This document shows positions 24,803 through 33,364 of a DNA stretch of 64,000 bases, piece after piece. Under the pieces are notes generated by a model that saw only the letters and a list, made by a program, of their open reading frames with translations, was not told where the DNA came from and ran no database searches. This DNA comes from Clostridium weizhouense (GTDB lineage Bacteria; Bacillota; Clostridia; Clostridiales; Clostridiaceae), in the NCBI RefSeq assembly GCF_019431045.1, contig NZ_JAHXPT010000008.1, positions 140,828 to 204,827 on the forward strand, given 5' to 3'. How positions within the stretch are numbered: position 1 is the stretch's first letter; the number at the start of each line of letters is the position of its first letter. The translations under genes and the position numbers were made by a program.

Positions 24803-25093
24803 ATGATTTGTAAAAAAGGTGGACAACAACTAGAGAATGATAAATTTAGGTGTACTCAAGAGTATACAGCTATTAAATTAGAATATATAAAAAAGAGATC
24901 AAGTACCAAAGATGTTCCAGGATTCGGTACTTTTCTTATGGCAACTATAATACCTTTTTTTGGTATTATAATGTGGGGAATATGGAAAGAAAAAAAACCA
25001 AGGAGTGCTGATTTTATATTTGTTTGGTCAATATTTATTGCTATTATATTTTTTATATTTAGATCTTTAACGCATATAATTAAAATGTTTTAA
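24803..25093 (+). CDS. small two-helix membrane protein with degenerate zinc ribbon
   Basis: 96 residues. The N-terminus MICKKGGQQLENDKFRC looks like a bacterial zinc-ribbon (C-x2-C-G...C) in which the second cysteine has become glycine and the fourth is missing, so zinc binding is probably lost. Two membrane helices follow (residues 46-61, FLMATIIPFFGIIMWGIW; and 71-90). The layout matches small zinc-ribbon membrane proteins of clostridia of unknown role. RBS AAGGGGATAT. It is about 240 bp ahead of a TPR/membrane protein, with a hairpin between. Confidence 0.65.
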   Translation: MICKKGGQQLENDKFRCTQEYTAIKLEYIKKRSSTKDVPGFGTFLMATIIPFFGIIMWGIWKEKKPRSADFIFVWSIFIAIIFFIFRSLTHIIKMF

Positions 25094-25215
25094 GTTAAGG
25101 TTAATATAATAATATAAATAAAATTATTAGTCTAAAGTGAAACTTATTTTAAAATTAGGATTGGAGATTGTTTTAAATTATAAGGAAATTAAAAAAACAC
25201 TATTAATTTTAGTAT

Positions 25216-25274
25216 ATATAAGTTCCAATAAAGTTTGTTTATTAATATAAATTTTAATATTAAGGAACTTATAT
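25216..25274 (+). terminator. long hairpin between the zinc-ribbon and TPR-membrane genes
   Basis: ATATAAGTTCC (25216-25226) pairs with GGAACTTATAT (25264-25274) around 37 AT-rich bases that can themselves pair. TTTAAAATTT follows. It could be a weak terminator or a leader hairpin of the gene at 25332. Confidence 0.4.
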
Positions 25275-25331
25275 TTAAAATTTAATAATGAGTTTAAAGA
25301 TAAATAAATGAGGTAAGGAGTTAAGAATAAA

Positions 25332-26633
25332 ATGAGCATTAGAGAAAATTTATATAGTATGTTTATTGATCAAGCAAGATCGAACATTAATTATTTGTGC
25401 AATGATTATGATAAATATATAGAAGTTGAAACTAAAGTAAAAAATACTACTAAGAATAAGAGCATTAGAAAATTAGCTACAATTAATTTATCAATTGCTT
25501 ACTATTTTAATAATGAAATACATAAAGCTTTAGATACTTTAAAAAGTTTAAATATAGATGATCTGAATAAAGGAGAAAGAATAAGTTATTATTATAATTT
25601 ATTACTTTATAGTACTAAGGTTAAAGATGAAGAAACTATAAATTATGTTATTACAGAAGGAAAAAAAGAGATTGATAGTATAAAAGAAAAAAGTAAGAAT
25701 ACATACAATGGATTTTATATAAATTATTACAATTATAAAGGATTATATGAAGAAAGTAAAAAGTTATTACTAGAAATAGATAGAGAAAAATTATCAGAAG
25801 GGGAAAGGGGATATTATAATTTATTACAAGCAGAATATTATGTTTATGTTAAAAATTATTATGAAGCAGCAAATATTATAAATCAAATAATAAAGTATGA
25901 TGAAATAACTTCACCAATTATAATTGAAACTATAAAATGCTTATCAGAAAAATGTATTGAGAATGGAGTTTTTATTGAAGATTATTATAATAAATCAAAT
26001 GAAGAAAAAAATGATAAACCAATTATAAAGATATTAAAAAAATTAAGTTGTATTCCTGTTATTCATTTAATTTTTTCTTTAATGCTTAATACTATAACTA
26101 ATTTTAAAAGTAGTATAAAGGAAAGATGGTTTATATATTTTGCAGTACCATTTGGAATATGTTTTTTTTGCTGTAGAGTTGTAGGAATATTATCAAAAAA
26201 AAGTTTATATAATTCATATTGGACAGACTTGTGTTATGGAATATTTATATTATATGTGGTTTTATGTATTGCAATAATATGTTTAAGATATATCTTAAGG
26301 AATAAATTTAAAAATATTAAGTTTATATTATTTATAATTTTGATGTTAATTGGAATGGGAGGATTCGAAGGATATAATTTGATTAACAATATATATGATT
26401 TTTCATATGTAATATCAAATAACTATGATGAAGATGTTACTTTTATTAATAATATAGAAAAAGAAGATGGTTTTTATAAAATTGAATTAGATGGATTTGA
26501 AGATAGGTATTACATAGAAGTTAATGATAAGAAAAATAAAATAGATAAATATTATATAGATGGTAAGGTAATAGTTAAATATTTACCTAATTCTGAAAAA
26601 ATATTGGATATTGTATATATAAAGAGCAATTAA
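25332..26633 (+). CDS. TPR-like protein with C-terminal membrane helices, function unknown
   Basis: 433 residues. Residues 1-220 are helical repeats of TPR type (KSIRKLATINLSIAYYFNNEIHKALDTLK; YYNLLQAEYYVYVKNYYEAANII). Residues about 230-345 contain four hydrophobic helices, the last LFIILMLIGMGGFEG. The final 85 residues (from VISNNYDEDVTFINN) look like a small extracytosolic beta domain. A soluble repeat domain, membrane bundle and outer domain suggest a scaffold or sensor, but I recognise no family. The downstream lipoprotein gene is 167 bp away. Confidence 0.65.
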   Translation: MSIRENLYSMFIDQARSNINYLCNDYDKYIEVETKVKNTTKNKSIRKLATINLSIAYYFNNEIHKALDTLKSLNIDDLNKGERISYYYNLLLYSTKVKDEETINYVITEGKKEIDSIKEKSKNTYNGFYINYYNYKGLYEESKKLLLEIDREKLSEGERGYYNLLQAEYYVYVKNYYEAANIINQIIKYDEITSPIIIETIKCLSEKCIENGVFIEDYYNKSNEEKNDKPIIKILKKLSCIPVIHLIFSLMLNTITNFKSSIKERWFIYFAVPFGICFFCCRVVGILSKKSLYNSYWTDLCYGIFILYVVLCIAIICLRYILRNKFKNIKFILFIILMLIGMGGFEGYNLINNIYDFSYVISNNYDEDVTFINNIEKEDGFYKIELDGFEDRYYIEVNDKKNKIDKYYIDGKVIVKYLPNSEKILDIVYIKSN

Positions 26634-26800
26634 AGAAACTATTAAAACTATTTTATAGTAATATTATACAAAAAATATAATTAAAACTATTTATTTTTAT
26701 TTTATATGATATAATCATTAGGGAATAAAGTAAAATAATATCATATTATGTAATTATTTTACTAGAATATTTATAAAAATTATTTAAGGGGGAAATAATA

Positions 26801-27391
26801 GTGAAAAATTTTAAAAAGGTACTTTCTTTTGCTCTAGTATTTATGTTATTAGCTGGAGTTTGCGGGTGTGCAGGAAAGAAGACACCAACTAACACTGTGA
26901 AAAATTATTTAGAACAAGTAAAAAAAGGAGAGAATGCGGAGTTTTCTAAATTATTAAATGAAAATATAGAAAAAGAAGATAAAAAAACAGAAGAAAATAA
27001 AGCTAAATTTGATGAATCAGAAAAGAAAATGCTTGATTCTATGAAAAAACTAACTTATAAAATAAATTCTGAAAATATAGAAGGGGATTCAGCTGTAGTA
27101 AATGTAACTGCAACAGCTCCAGATTTAGCAGCAGTTATAGGTGAGTTCTTCCAAAAAGCAATTTCAGTTGCATTTTCAAGTGCATTTGCAGGAACTAAAC
27201 CATCAGATGAAGAAAATGAAAAAATGTATGACAAGATGTTAAGCGAATGTTTAGATAATGTTAAATTAACAGAAAGAACTCAAGATATACATTTAGAAAA
27301 AGTAGATGGTGAATGGAAGATAACAAATAATGATGAATTAGCGAAATTATTAGTTAATATAGATCCTAAAAAGTTTAATCCTCAAAAGTAG
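26801..27391 (+). CDS. lipoprotein, DUF4878/DUF5105-like
   Basis: 196 residues from a GTG start after AAGGGGGAAA. The type II signal MKNFKKVLSFALVFMLLAGVCGC puts a lipidated cysteine at residue 23 (lipobox VCGC, slightly unusual). After it, TPTNTVKNYLEQVKKGE is the typical beginning of the NTF2-like domain of DUF4878/DUF5105 lipoproteins, and the protein ends in EKVDGEWKITNNDEL, where the family has its tryptophan strand. Membrane-anchored on the outside; role unknown. Confidence 0.8.
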   Translation: MKNFKKVLSFALVFMLLAGVCGCAGKKTPTNTVKNYLEQVKKGENAEFSKLLNENIEKEDKKTEENKAKFDESEKKMLDSMKKLTYKINSENIEGDSAVVNVTATAPDLAAVIGEFFQKAISVAFSSAFAGTKPSDEENEKMYDKMLSECLDNVKLTERTQDIHLEKVDGEWKITNNDELAKLLVNIDPKKFNPQK

Positions 27392-27420
27392 TTAGTATAT
27401 AAACAAATTTAAATTATAAA

Positions 27421-27508
27421 AAATATCTAGATTTAACTTATTTAATATTAATTTTAGATATTTTTTTAAACAAAAAAGGACTTACTTTATTACAGTAAGT
27501 TCTTTTTA
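27421..27508 (+). terminator. tandem terminators after the lipoprotein gene
   Basis: First hairpin AAATATCTA/TAGATATTT (27421-27463) followed by TTTTAAAC; second hairpin AAAAGGACTTACT (27474-27486) with AGTAAGTTCTTTT (27494-27506). They insulate adc from upstream. The remainder of the gap, 27509-27768, is the adc promoter region; no exact Spo0A box (TGNCGAA) is present. Confidence 0.75.
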
Positions 27509-27768
27509 GTGATTGTAAATTTATATATAATTTTACTTTAAGTGGATAATATGGTATATTTTATTGGGGATAATGACATACCCAAAGATTAATTTACATT
27601 TAATAAATCTTAAATCTCAATAGATAAGCTGTGTTTTAGATTAATATAAAATTGTAATATTAAGCTTCGGTCTCTGTTTATAACATTTATATTATAATAA
27701 TATAGTTTTAAAGCATAGCTAAGTTAGAATGAGAATGTCAAATATTTAAGATAAGAAGATGAATAGTT

Positions 27769-28509
27769 ATGTTAAAAAGTGAAGTATCTAAACAAATTAC
27801 AACACCACTAACAGCTCCAGCATTTCCAAGGGGACCTTATAGGTTTCATAATCGTGAATATTTTAATATTATATATCGTACTGATGCTGATGCTTTACGT
27901 AAAGTTGTACCAGAACCTTTAGAATTAGGGGATGATCCTTTAGTTAGATTTGAAATGATGGCCATGCCAGATACAAGTGGATTAGGAGATTATGCAGAAT
28001 GCGGACAGGCTATACCAGTAAAATTTAATGGTAAAGAGGGTGACTATTTGCATATGATGTACTTAGATAATCATCCGGCTATTGCTGTTGGAAGAGAATT
28101 TAGTGCATACCCTAAAAAACTAGGTTATCCAAAACTATTTGTTGATTCAGATACACTAGTTGGCACATTAGATTATGGAAAATTAAGAATAGCAATAGCT
28201 ACTATGGGATATAAGCATAAACCTTTAGATCTCAATGAGGCAAAGGAACAAATTTGTCGTCCTAATTTTATGTTGAAAATTATACCTAATTATGATGGAA
28301 CCCCAAGAATATGTGAGTTAATATCTGCACAAATTAAAGATATTACTGTACATGAGGCATGGACTGGTCCAGCAAGATTACAATTATTTGATCATGCAAT
28401 GGCACCATTTAATGATTTGCCTGTAAAAGAAATAGTTTCTAGTTCTCATATTCTTACAGATTTAACTCTTCCGTCTCCTGAAGTTATATATGATTATATT
28501 AAAAAGTAG
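27769..28509 (+). CDS. adc: acetoacetate decarboxylase
   Basis: 246 residues (244 in C. acetobutylicum). Converts acetoacetate to acetone and CO2 through a Schiff base on a lysine. The active-site segment EFSAYPKKLGYPKLF is intact, with Lys116 matching catalytic Lys115 of the C. acetobutylicum enzyme and Lys117 the adjacent lysine that lowers its pKa. GPYRFHNREYFNIIYRTD and GYKHKPLD are also conserved. No strong Shine-Dalgarno precedes the ATG (GATAAGAAGATG). It stands alone between terminators, 783 bp before ald, and supplies acetone from the acetoacetate made by CtfAB. Confidence 0.97.
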   Translation: MLKSEVSKQITTPLTAPAFPRGPYRFHNREYFNIIYRTDADALRKVVPEPLELGDDPLVRFEMMAMPDTSGLGDYAECGQAIPVKFNGKEGDYLHMMYLDNHPAIAVGREFSAYPKKLGYPKLFVDSDTLVGTLDYGKLRIAIATMGYKHKPLDLNEAKEQICRPNFMLKIIPNYDGTPRICELISAQIKDITVHEAWTGPARLQLFDHAMAPFNDLPVKEIVSSSHILTDLTLPSPEVIYDYIKK

Positions 28510-28552
28510 TCTAATATAATCATATACTATAAATTGTTACGAATTAATGAAA

Positions 28553-28598
28553 AAAGGATATTATCACTATTTTAAAATGGTGATAATATCCTTTTAAT
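28553..28598 (+). terminator. terminator after adc
   Basis: AAAAGGATATTATCAC (28553-28568) pairs perfectly with GTGATAATATCCTTTT (28580-28595). It ends adc transcription before the ald operon. Confidence 0.9.
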
Positions 28599-28865
28599 GA
28601 TTTTGCAACTCAAATTAAATATTATATTTTTATTAATACAGAATTATCTATGAAAAGATTAACTATAAAAATTTAAAAATAATATATATATGGTAAAAAA
28701 TTATAATAGAAATTATCAAACTACAATTTATGTCGTGATTTCAAAAAAATATTAATTTTTATTAAAAGGTTTTCAGAAAAAACAGAAAAATTCGATATTA
28801 TTTTTAAATTTCTAATAACTATCCTTTAGAGGTTATTAGAAGAAAATATATAACCAAGTCTTATT

Positions 28866-28883
28866 TTGTTAACGTTTTATCTA
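28866..28883. promoter_or_regulatory. candidate Rex-like / cre-like site upstream of ald
   Basis: TTGTTAACGTTTTATCTA matches 12 of 14 fixed positions of the clostridial Rex box (TTGTTAA-N4-TTAACAA), with a perfect left half. It also fits most of a catabolite-control cre site (WTGNNARCGNWWWCAW) except its end. Rex senses NADH/NAD+. Placement about 30 bases before the candidate -35 supports a role; a chance match in AT-rich DNA is possible. Confidence 0.35.
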
Positions 28884-28912
28884 GCTATAAATAAATTTAT
28901 GGAGTTTAAATA

Positions 28913-28940
28913 TTGATTTTGGATAATTTAGTGATAATAT
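28913..28940 (+). promoter_or_regulatory. candidate ald-ctfA-ctfB promoter
   Basis: TTGATT (28913-28918), 16 bases, then TAATAT (28935-28940). The leader would be about 350 nt. The remaining 28596-29236 shows an 8-bp hairpin (28812-28839) but no gene and no exact Spo0A box. Confidence 0.35.
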
Positions 28941-29236
28941 ACTATTTATACAAGTAATTGAATAAATTTACAAATTAATAATTAACTAAAATTATTGTCT
29001 TATTTTTAAAGTTTAAAAACTTTTTCTAAATATCTCATCATTTGTAACTAGCATTATATCTAAATAACTTAAATTTTATTAACCTTAAATAAACATTATT
29101 AAAGTGACTTAATAATATAGTAAAGCCAAGTAAAATCTTTAATTAATGATATGTTTTAATAAATTTAAATCTCAAGTCGTTATTATAATACAATATCACA
29201 CAGCTTAAAAATATTTTAACTAATAAAAGATATAAG

Positions 29237-29260
29237 ACAAAAGCTCTTATGGGTTTTTGT
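29237..29260 (+). promoter_or_regulatory. leader hairpin just before the ald ribosome site
   Basis: ACAAAAGCTC pairs with GGGTTTTTGT around TTAT (10 bp, two G-U pairs), 20 bases before GGAGGAG. It has no T-run after it, so it is more likely an mRNA-stability or translation element than a terminator. Confidence 0.5.
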
Positions 29261-29292
29261 ATGAAAATTTTATAACTATAAGGAGGAGCAAT

Positions 29293-30693
29293 ATGGAAAG
29301 GAACTTATCAATATTATCACAAGAAGACAGTTTAAAAATTACAAAAAAGATTGGAGGTAAAAAAACTAATAATGAATGCTATTTAGGCGTATTTGAAAAA
29401 GTTGAAAATGCTATTACAAAGGCAATTTATGCACAAAAGAAATTAAGTCTTTATTATACTAAAGAGGATAGGGAAAGAATTATCAAGGGAATAAGAAAGG
29501 CTACATTGGAAAATAAAGAGACATTAGCTAAAATGATTGTAGATGAAACACACATGGGAAGATATGAAGACAAAATATTAAAGCACGAATTAGTAGCTAA
29601 ATATACTCCAGGCACAGAAGATTTAATTACTACAGCATGGTCTGGAGATCAAGGACTTACATTAGTAGAGATGTCTCCATATGGTCTTATAGGTGCAATA
29701 ACCCCTTCAACTAATCCAACTGAAACTGTTATATGTAACAGTATAGGTATGATAGCCGCTGGGAATTCAGTAGTATTTAATGGACATCCAGGAGCAAAAA
29801 AATGTGTTGCTTTTGCTGTAGATATGATAAATAGAGCAATTGTAAAAGCAGGAGGACCAGAAAATCTAGTAACTACAGTAGAAAATCCAACTATGGATTC
29901 ATTAAATGTAATTATGAAACATCCATATATAAAGCTTTTATGTGGAACAGGAGGACCTGGATTAATAAAAACACTCTTAAATTCTGGTAAAAAGGCTATA
30001 GGCGCAGGAGCTGGAAATCCACCTGTAATTGTAGATGATAGTGCAGATATAGAGAATGCTGCTAAAAATATTATAGAAGGTTGTTCTTTTGATAATAATT
30101 TACCTTGTATTGCAGAAAAAGAAGTATTTGTTTTAGATAATGTAGCAGATGATTTAATAAAAAATATGATTAATAATAATGCTGTACTAATAAATGAGAA
30201 TGATGTATCAAAATTATTAGATTTAGTATTGTTAGAAAAAAAAGATGAAAATTCAGGATTTGTTATAAACAAAAAATGGGTAGGAAAAGATGCTAAGTTA
30301 TTTTTGGAGAAAATAGGTAGACAAGTATCTGATGAAGTTAGATGTATTATATGTGAAGTAGATTCAAATCATCCTTTTGTAATGACAGAACTTATGATGC
30401 CAATACTTCCTATTGTAAGAGTTAAAGATATAGATAAAGCAATAGAGTGTGCTAAAATGGCAGAACAAAGCAAAAGACATAGTGCTTATATGTATTCAAA
30501 AAATATAGATAATTTAAATAGGTTTGAAAAAGAAATAGATACAACTATTTTTGTAAAGAATGCTAAGTCTTTTGCTGGAGTAGGCTTTGGTGCAGAAGGA
30601 TTTACAACTTTTACTATTGCGGGACCTACAGGTGAAGGCATAACTTCTGCAAGAAATTTTACAAGACAAAGAAGATGTGTACTTGCAGGTTAG
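29293..30693 (+). CDS. ald: CoA-acylating aldehyde (butanal) dehydrogenase
   Basis: 466 residues. Reduces butyryl-CoA or acetyl-CoA to the aldehyde with NADH. It is closely related to the C. beijerinckii/C. saccharoperbutylacetonicum enzyme: THMGRYEDKILKHELVAKYT, SPYGLIGAITPSTNPTETV, nucleophile Cys272 in NNLPCIAEKE, and the C-terminus RQRRCVLAG. The start is the ATG after AAGGAGGAG; an in-frame start at 29257 would put that site inside the gene and is rejected. It leads the operon ald-ctfA-ctfB (86 bp, then 0 bp spacing). Confidence 0.97.
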   Translation: MERNLSILSQEDSLKITKKIGGKKTNNECYLGVFEKVENAITKAIYAQKKLSLYYTKEDRERIIKGIRKATLENKETLAKMIVDETHMGRYEDKILKHELVAKYTPGTEDLITTAWSGDQGLTLVEMSPYGLIGAITPSTNPTETVICNSIGMIAAGNSVVFNGHPGAKKCVAFAVDMINRAIVKAGGPENLVTTVENPTMDSLNVIMKHPYIKLLCGTGGPGLIKTLLNSGKKAIGAGAGNPPVIVDDSADIENAAKNIIEGCSFDNNLPCIAEKEVFVLDNVADDLIKNMINNNAVLINENDVSKLLDLVLLEKKDENSGFVINKKWVGKDAKLFLEKIGRQVSDEVRCIICEVDSNHPFVMTELMMPILPIVRVKDIDKAIECAKMAEQSKRHSAYMYSKNIDNLNRFEKEIDTTIFVKNAKSFAGVGFGAEGFTTFTIAGPTGEGITSARNFTRQRRCVLAG

Positions 30694-30779
30694 ATGATAG
30701 ATCAATACAATTATTTCAATTTATTTAGCAGTTTTTATATGAAGTATTATATATTCTAAAAAAAGAAGGAGATATTAAC

Positions 30780-31433
30780 ATGAATAAACTAGTTAAGATG
30801 GAAGATCTAAAGTCTATTTTTAAAGATGGGATGACAATTATGATTGGTGGTTTTTTAGATTGTGGAACCCCAGAAACTATAATTGATATGTTAGTAAATT
30901 TAAATATAAAAGATCTAACTATTATCGGGAACGATACCGGATATCCAGATAAAGGCATAGGTAAATTAGTTGTAAATGGTCAGGTAAAAAAAGTAATAGC
31001 TTCTCATATTGGAACAAATCCTGAGACTGGAAGAAGAATGAATACTGGGGAAATGGAAGTAGAACTTTCTCCACAAGGAACATTAATTGAAAGAATACGT
31101 GCGGCAGGTTCTGGTTTAGGTGGAGTATTAACACCAACAGGAATAGGTACAATTGTAGAAAATGGAAAACGTAAGATTTTAATTGATGATAAAGAATATT
31201 TATTAGAACTTCCATTAAAAGCAGATGTTTCATTAGTAAAGGGTAGTATAGTAGATGAATTCGGAAACACTTGTTATAAAGGTACTACAAAAAATTTTAA
31301 TCCTTATATTGCAATGGCAGCAGATACAGTAATAATGGAAGCAGAAAAGTTAGTTAAATGTGAAGAATTAAATAAGGAAGATATAATGACTTCAGGTGTA
31401 TTAGTAAATTATATAGTAAAGGAGGAAATTTAA
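30780..31433 (+). CDS. ctfA: butyrate/acetate-acetoacetate CoA-transferase subunit A
   Basis: 217 residues. With CtfB it transfers CoA from acetoacetyl-CoA to butyrate or acetate, re-assimilating acids and releasing acetoacetate for Adc. Family-I CoA-transferase alpha subunit: DGMTIMIGGFLDCGTPETII at the N-terminus (the G-G-F-x-x-C/G-G-x-P signature), later GSGLGGVLTPTGIGT and VKGSIVDEFGN. RBS AGAAGGAGAT. The next gene begins at the base after its stop codon. Confidence 0.96.
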   Translation: MNKLVKMEDLKSIFKDGMTIMIGGFLDCGTPETIIDMLVNLNIKDLTIIGNDTGYPDKGIGKLVVNGQVKKVIASHIGTNPETGRRMNTGEMEVELSPQGTLIERIRAAGSGLGGVLTPTGIGTIVENGKRKILIDDKEYLLELPLKADVSLVKGSIVDEFGNTCYKGTTKNFNPYIAMAADTVIMEAEKLVKCEELNKEDIMTSGVLVNYIVKEEI

Positions 31434-32099
31434 GTGATTACAGATAGTAAATTAGCAAGGCAAATAATTGCAAAAAGAGTTGCAAAAGAATTAAAGGAAG
31501 GACAACTTGTGAATCTTGGTATAGGACTTCCTACGTTAGTAGCAAATTATGTATCAAAAGAAAAGCATATAGTTTTTCAATCTGAAAATGGAATGGTTGG
31601 TATGGGTGCATTGCCAACATCAGGACATGAAGATGCACATATAATAAATGCAGGTGGACAATGTGTAACGGTATTACCAGAGGCATCATTTTTTGATAGC
31701 TCTATGTCTTTTGCATTAATTAGAGGTGGACATGTTGATGTTACTGTGCTTGGAGCTTTAGAGGTGGATGAAGAAGGTAGTTTGGCTAATTGGATTATTC
31801 CAGGTAAAATGGTGCCAGGTATGGGTGGTGCTATGGACTTAGTAACAGGTGCTAAGAAGGTAATTGTAGCAATGCAGCATACTGGAAAAGGAAAACCTAA
31901 GATTCTTAAAAAATGTAGATTACCATTAACTGCAAAATCACAAGTAGACTTAATTATTACAGAACTCTGCGTAATTGAAGTAACAGATAAGGGGTTACTT
32001 TTAAAGGAAATTAATGATTATACAACAATTGATGAAATCAAATCTTTAACAGAAGCAAATTTAATTATACCGGATAATATAAGAAGCATGGCTGTGTAA
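31434..32099 (+). CDS. ctfB: butyrate/acetate-acetoacetate CoA-transferase subunit B
   Basis: 221 residues, starting with GTG directly after the ctfA stop; its ribosome site GGAGG lies within the end of ctfA, so the two are translationally coupled. The catalytic glutamate that carries CoA is Glu51 in the conserved [19 protein letters not shown] and [18 protein letters not shown] are also family signatures. The adc gene, which follows ctfB in C. beijerinckii, is not here; a terminator ends the operon at 32219. Confidence 0.96.
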   Translation: MITDSKLARQIIAKRVAKELKEGQLVNLGIGLPTLVANYVSKEKHIVFQSENGMVGMGALPTSGHEDAHIINAGGQCVTVLPEASFFDSSMSFALIRGGHVDVTVLGALEVDEEGSLANWIIPGKMVPGMGGAMDLVTGAKKVIVAMQHTGKGKPKILKKCRLPLTAKSQVDLIITELCVIEVTDKGLLLKEINDYTTIDEIKSLTEANLIIPDNIRSMAV

Positions 32100-32176
32100 A
32101 AACAAAAACTATCTATTATTTGATTTAATATTTAATAAAAAAATAATATTTAATAAAATATTAAAGAGTTTTATGG

Positions 32177-32255
32177 TATAATATTTAAAACTATTATTAT
32201 GAACCAAATTACACACAAGGAGGTAGGTCAATAAAAGGCCTACCTTCACTTTTTA
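32177..32255 (+). terminator. terminator of the ald-ctfA-ctfB operon, preceded by a -10-like TATAAT
   Basis: GGAGGTAGGTC (32219-32229) pairs with GGCCTACCTTC (32237-32247), followed by ACTTTTTATAAAA. TATAAT at 32177-32182 lies in between. The 5' arm contains AAGGAGGT, an exact anti-Shine-Dalgarno complement with no start codon after it. Confidence 0.75.
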
Positions 32256-32286
32256 TAAAATAATACAGATGAGAGGAAGAATATTA

Positions 32287-32775
32287 ATGGATATTAAAAT
32301 TAGACAAGTATCTATAGAGGATTTAGATTCAGTAACACAAGTTGAAGCAATATGTTTCCCATGTGCAGAAGCTGCTGATAAGAAATCTTTTAAGGAACGT
32401 ATTAAAACATTTCCTGAAAGTTTTTTCGTAGCAGAAATAGACAGAAGAATAATTGGCTTTATTAATGGGTGTATTATAAATGAAACTGTTATATATGATG
32501 AACTCTTTGAAGATTCTAGATTACATATTCCATATGGAGATTATCAGACAGTTTTTGGACTTGATGTTATACCAGAATATCGTAATCAAGGAATTGCAGC
32601 CAAGTTGATGAAACATATGATAGATACATCAAGATTAGCAGGAAAAAAGGGTGTTATTTTAACTTGCAAAGAAAAACTTATTAATTATTATGAAAAGTTT
32701 GGATATAAAAACAAAGGTATATCTAACTCAGTACATGGTGGTGTTGAATGGTATGATATGATTTTAGAATTTTAA
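32287..32775 (+). CDS. GNAT acetyltransferase, arylalkylamine N-acetyltransferase-like
   Basis: 162 residues. The pattern IRQVSIEDLDSVTQVEAICFP near the start and GLDVIPEYRNQGIAAKLMKHMI (acetyl-CoA loop), followed by GVILTCKEKLINYYEKFGYKNKG, fits the AANAT-like branch found in many Firmicutes, which acetylates aromatic amines or polyamines. The start at 32287 follows GAGAGGAAG; an in-frame ATG at 32269 would place the site inside the gene. Substrate unconfirmed. Confidence 0.85.
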   Translation: MDIKIRQVSIEDLDSVTQVEAICFPCAEAADKKSFKERIKTFPESFFVAEIDRRIIGFINGCIINETVIYDELFEDSRLHIPYGDYQTVFGLDVIPEYRNQGIAAKLMKHMIDTSRLAGKKGVILTCKEKLINYYEKFGYKNKGISNSVHGGVEWYDMILEF

Positions 32776-32777
32776 AT

Positions 32778-32812
32778 AAAAATGAATTGAATTTTACAAT
32801 CCATTTTTATTT
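32778..32812. terminator. terminator between convergent genes
   Basis: AAAAATGAATTG (32778-32789) pairs with CAATCCATTTTT (32797-32808), one mismatch, with T-rich flanks on both strands. Confidence 0.65.
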
Positions 32813-32838
32813 CTATCTTTTGATATTATATTTAGTAA

Positions 32839-33165
32839 TTATCTAGAAAAAACAAGTGATACTTCACCATTCCCAATAATAATTATATAATCATTTTCTT
32901 CAAGCAATATTTTTGATGTAGGAACATATGTTTTATCAAATTTTCTAAAAATTTTTTGATTTCCTTGTGAATCAACTATCGCTAAACTTGTGTTAAGATC
33001 AGAAGTTACTAGTTTAGCGATCATGGCACATTTGTTAGCATTAGTAATTTTATATACTCCTTCTTTATAAGAAGCTGATGTTGGTCCAATATCAATAGCT
33101 TTAACATTATTAACAAATATCAACATAAATAATATAGTTAGTATTATAATTTTTTTTAATCTCAT
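32839..33165 (-). CDS. small secreted protein, unknown
   Basis: 108 residues. Residues 1-23 form a Sec signal (basic MRLKK, hydrophobic core, likely cut after VKA). The mature ~85 residues look all-beta, with short strands such as EGVYKITNANKCAMIAKL and LEENDYIIIIGNGEVSLVFS. No family recognised; the mature part contains one cysteine. RBS GAGGTG. It is convergent with the AANAT-like gene. Confidence 0.65.
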   Translation of the reverse strand: MRLKKIIILTILFMLIFVNNVKAIDIGPTSASYKEGVYKITNANKCAMIAKLVTSDLNTSLAIVDSQGNQKIFRKFDKTYVPTSKILLEENDYIIIIGNGEVSLVFSR

Positions 33166-33364
33166 AATATATACACCTCACTTATTCCTATTAATAGTTT
33201 GTTAAAAAAAATAGATATTATTAAGTTAATATTTGGCATAAAGGGTGATGAAAATTAAATAATTATATAAAATTAAAATAATTTGGAATTGGTAAAATAT
33301 TATATAATAATAAATTATAAGAAAAAAAGTTAAATTTGGTATATATTTAGAGGAGGTATGGTTT

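Noticed and set aside
28731..28739. Spo0A-like TGTCGTG upstream of ald, and TTCGATA at about 28792
   Set aside because: Neither fits TGNCGAA exactly; single mismatches are frequent by chance.
29257..29292. Longer ald start at 29257
   Set aside because: Would put AAGGAGGAG inside the gene; the family N-terminus aligns with 29293.
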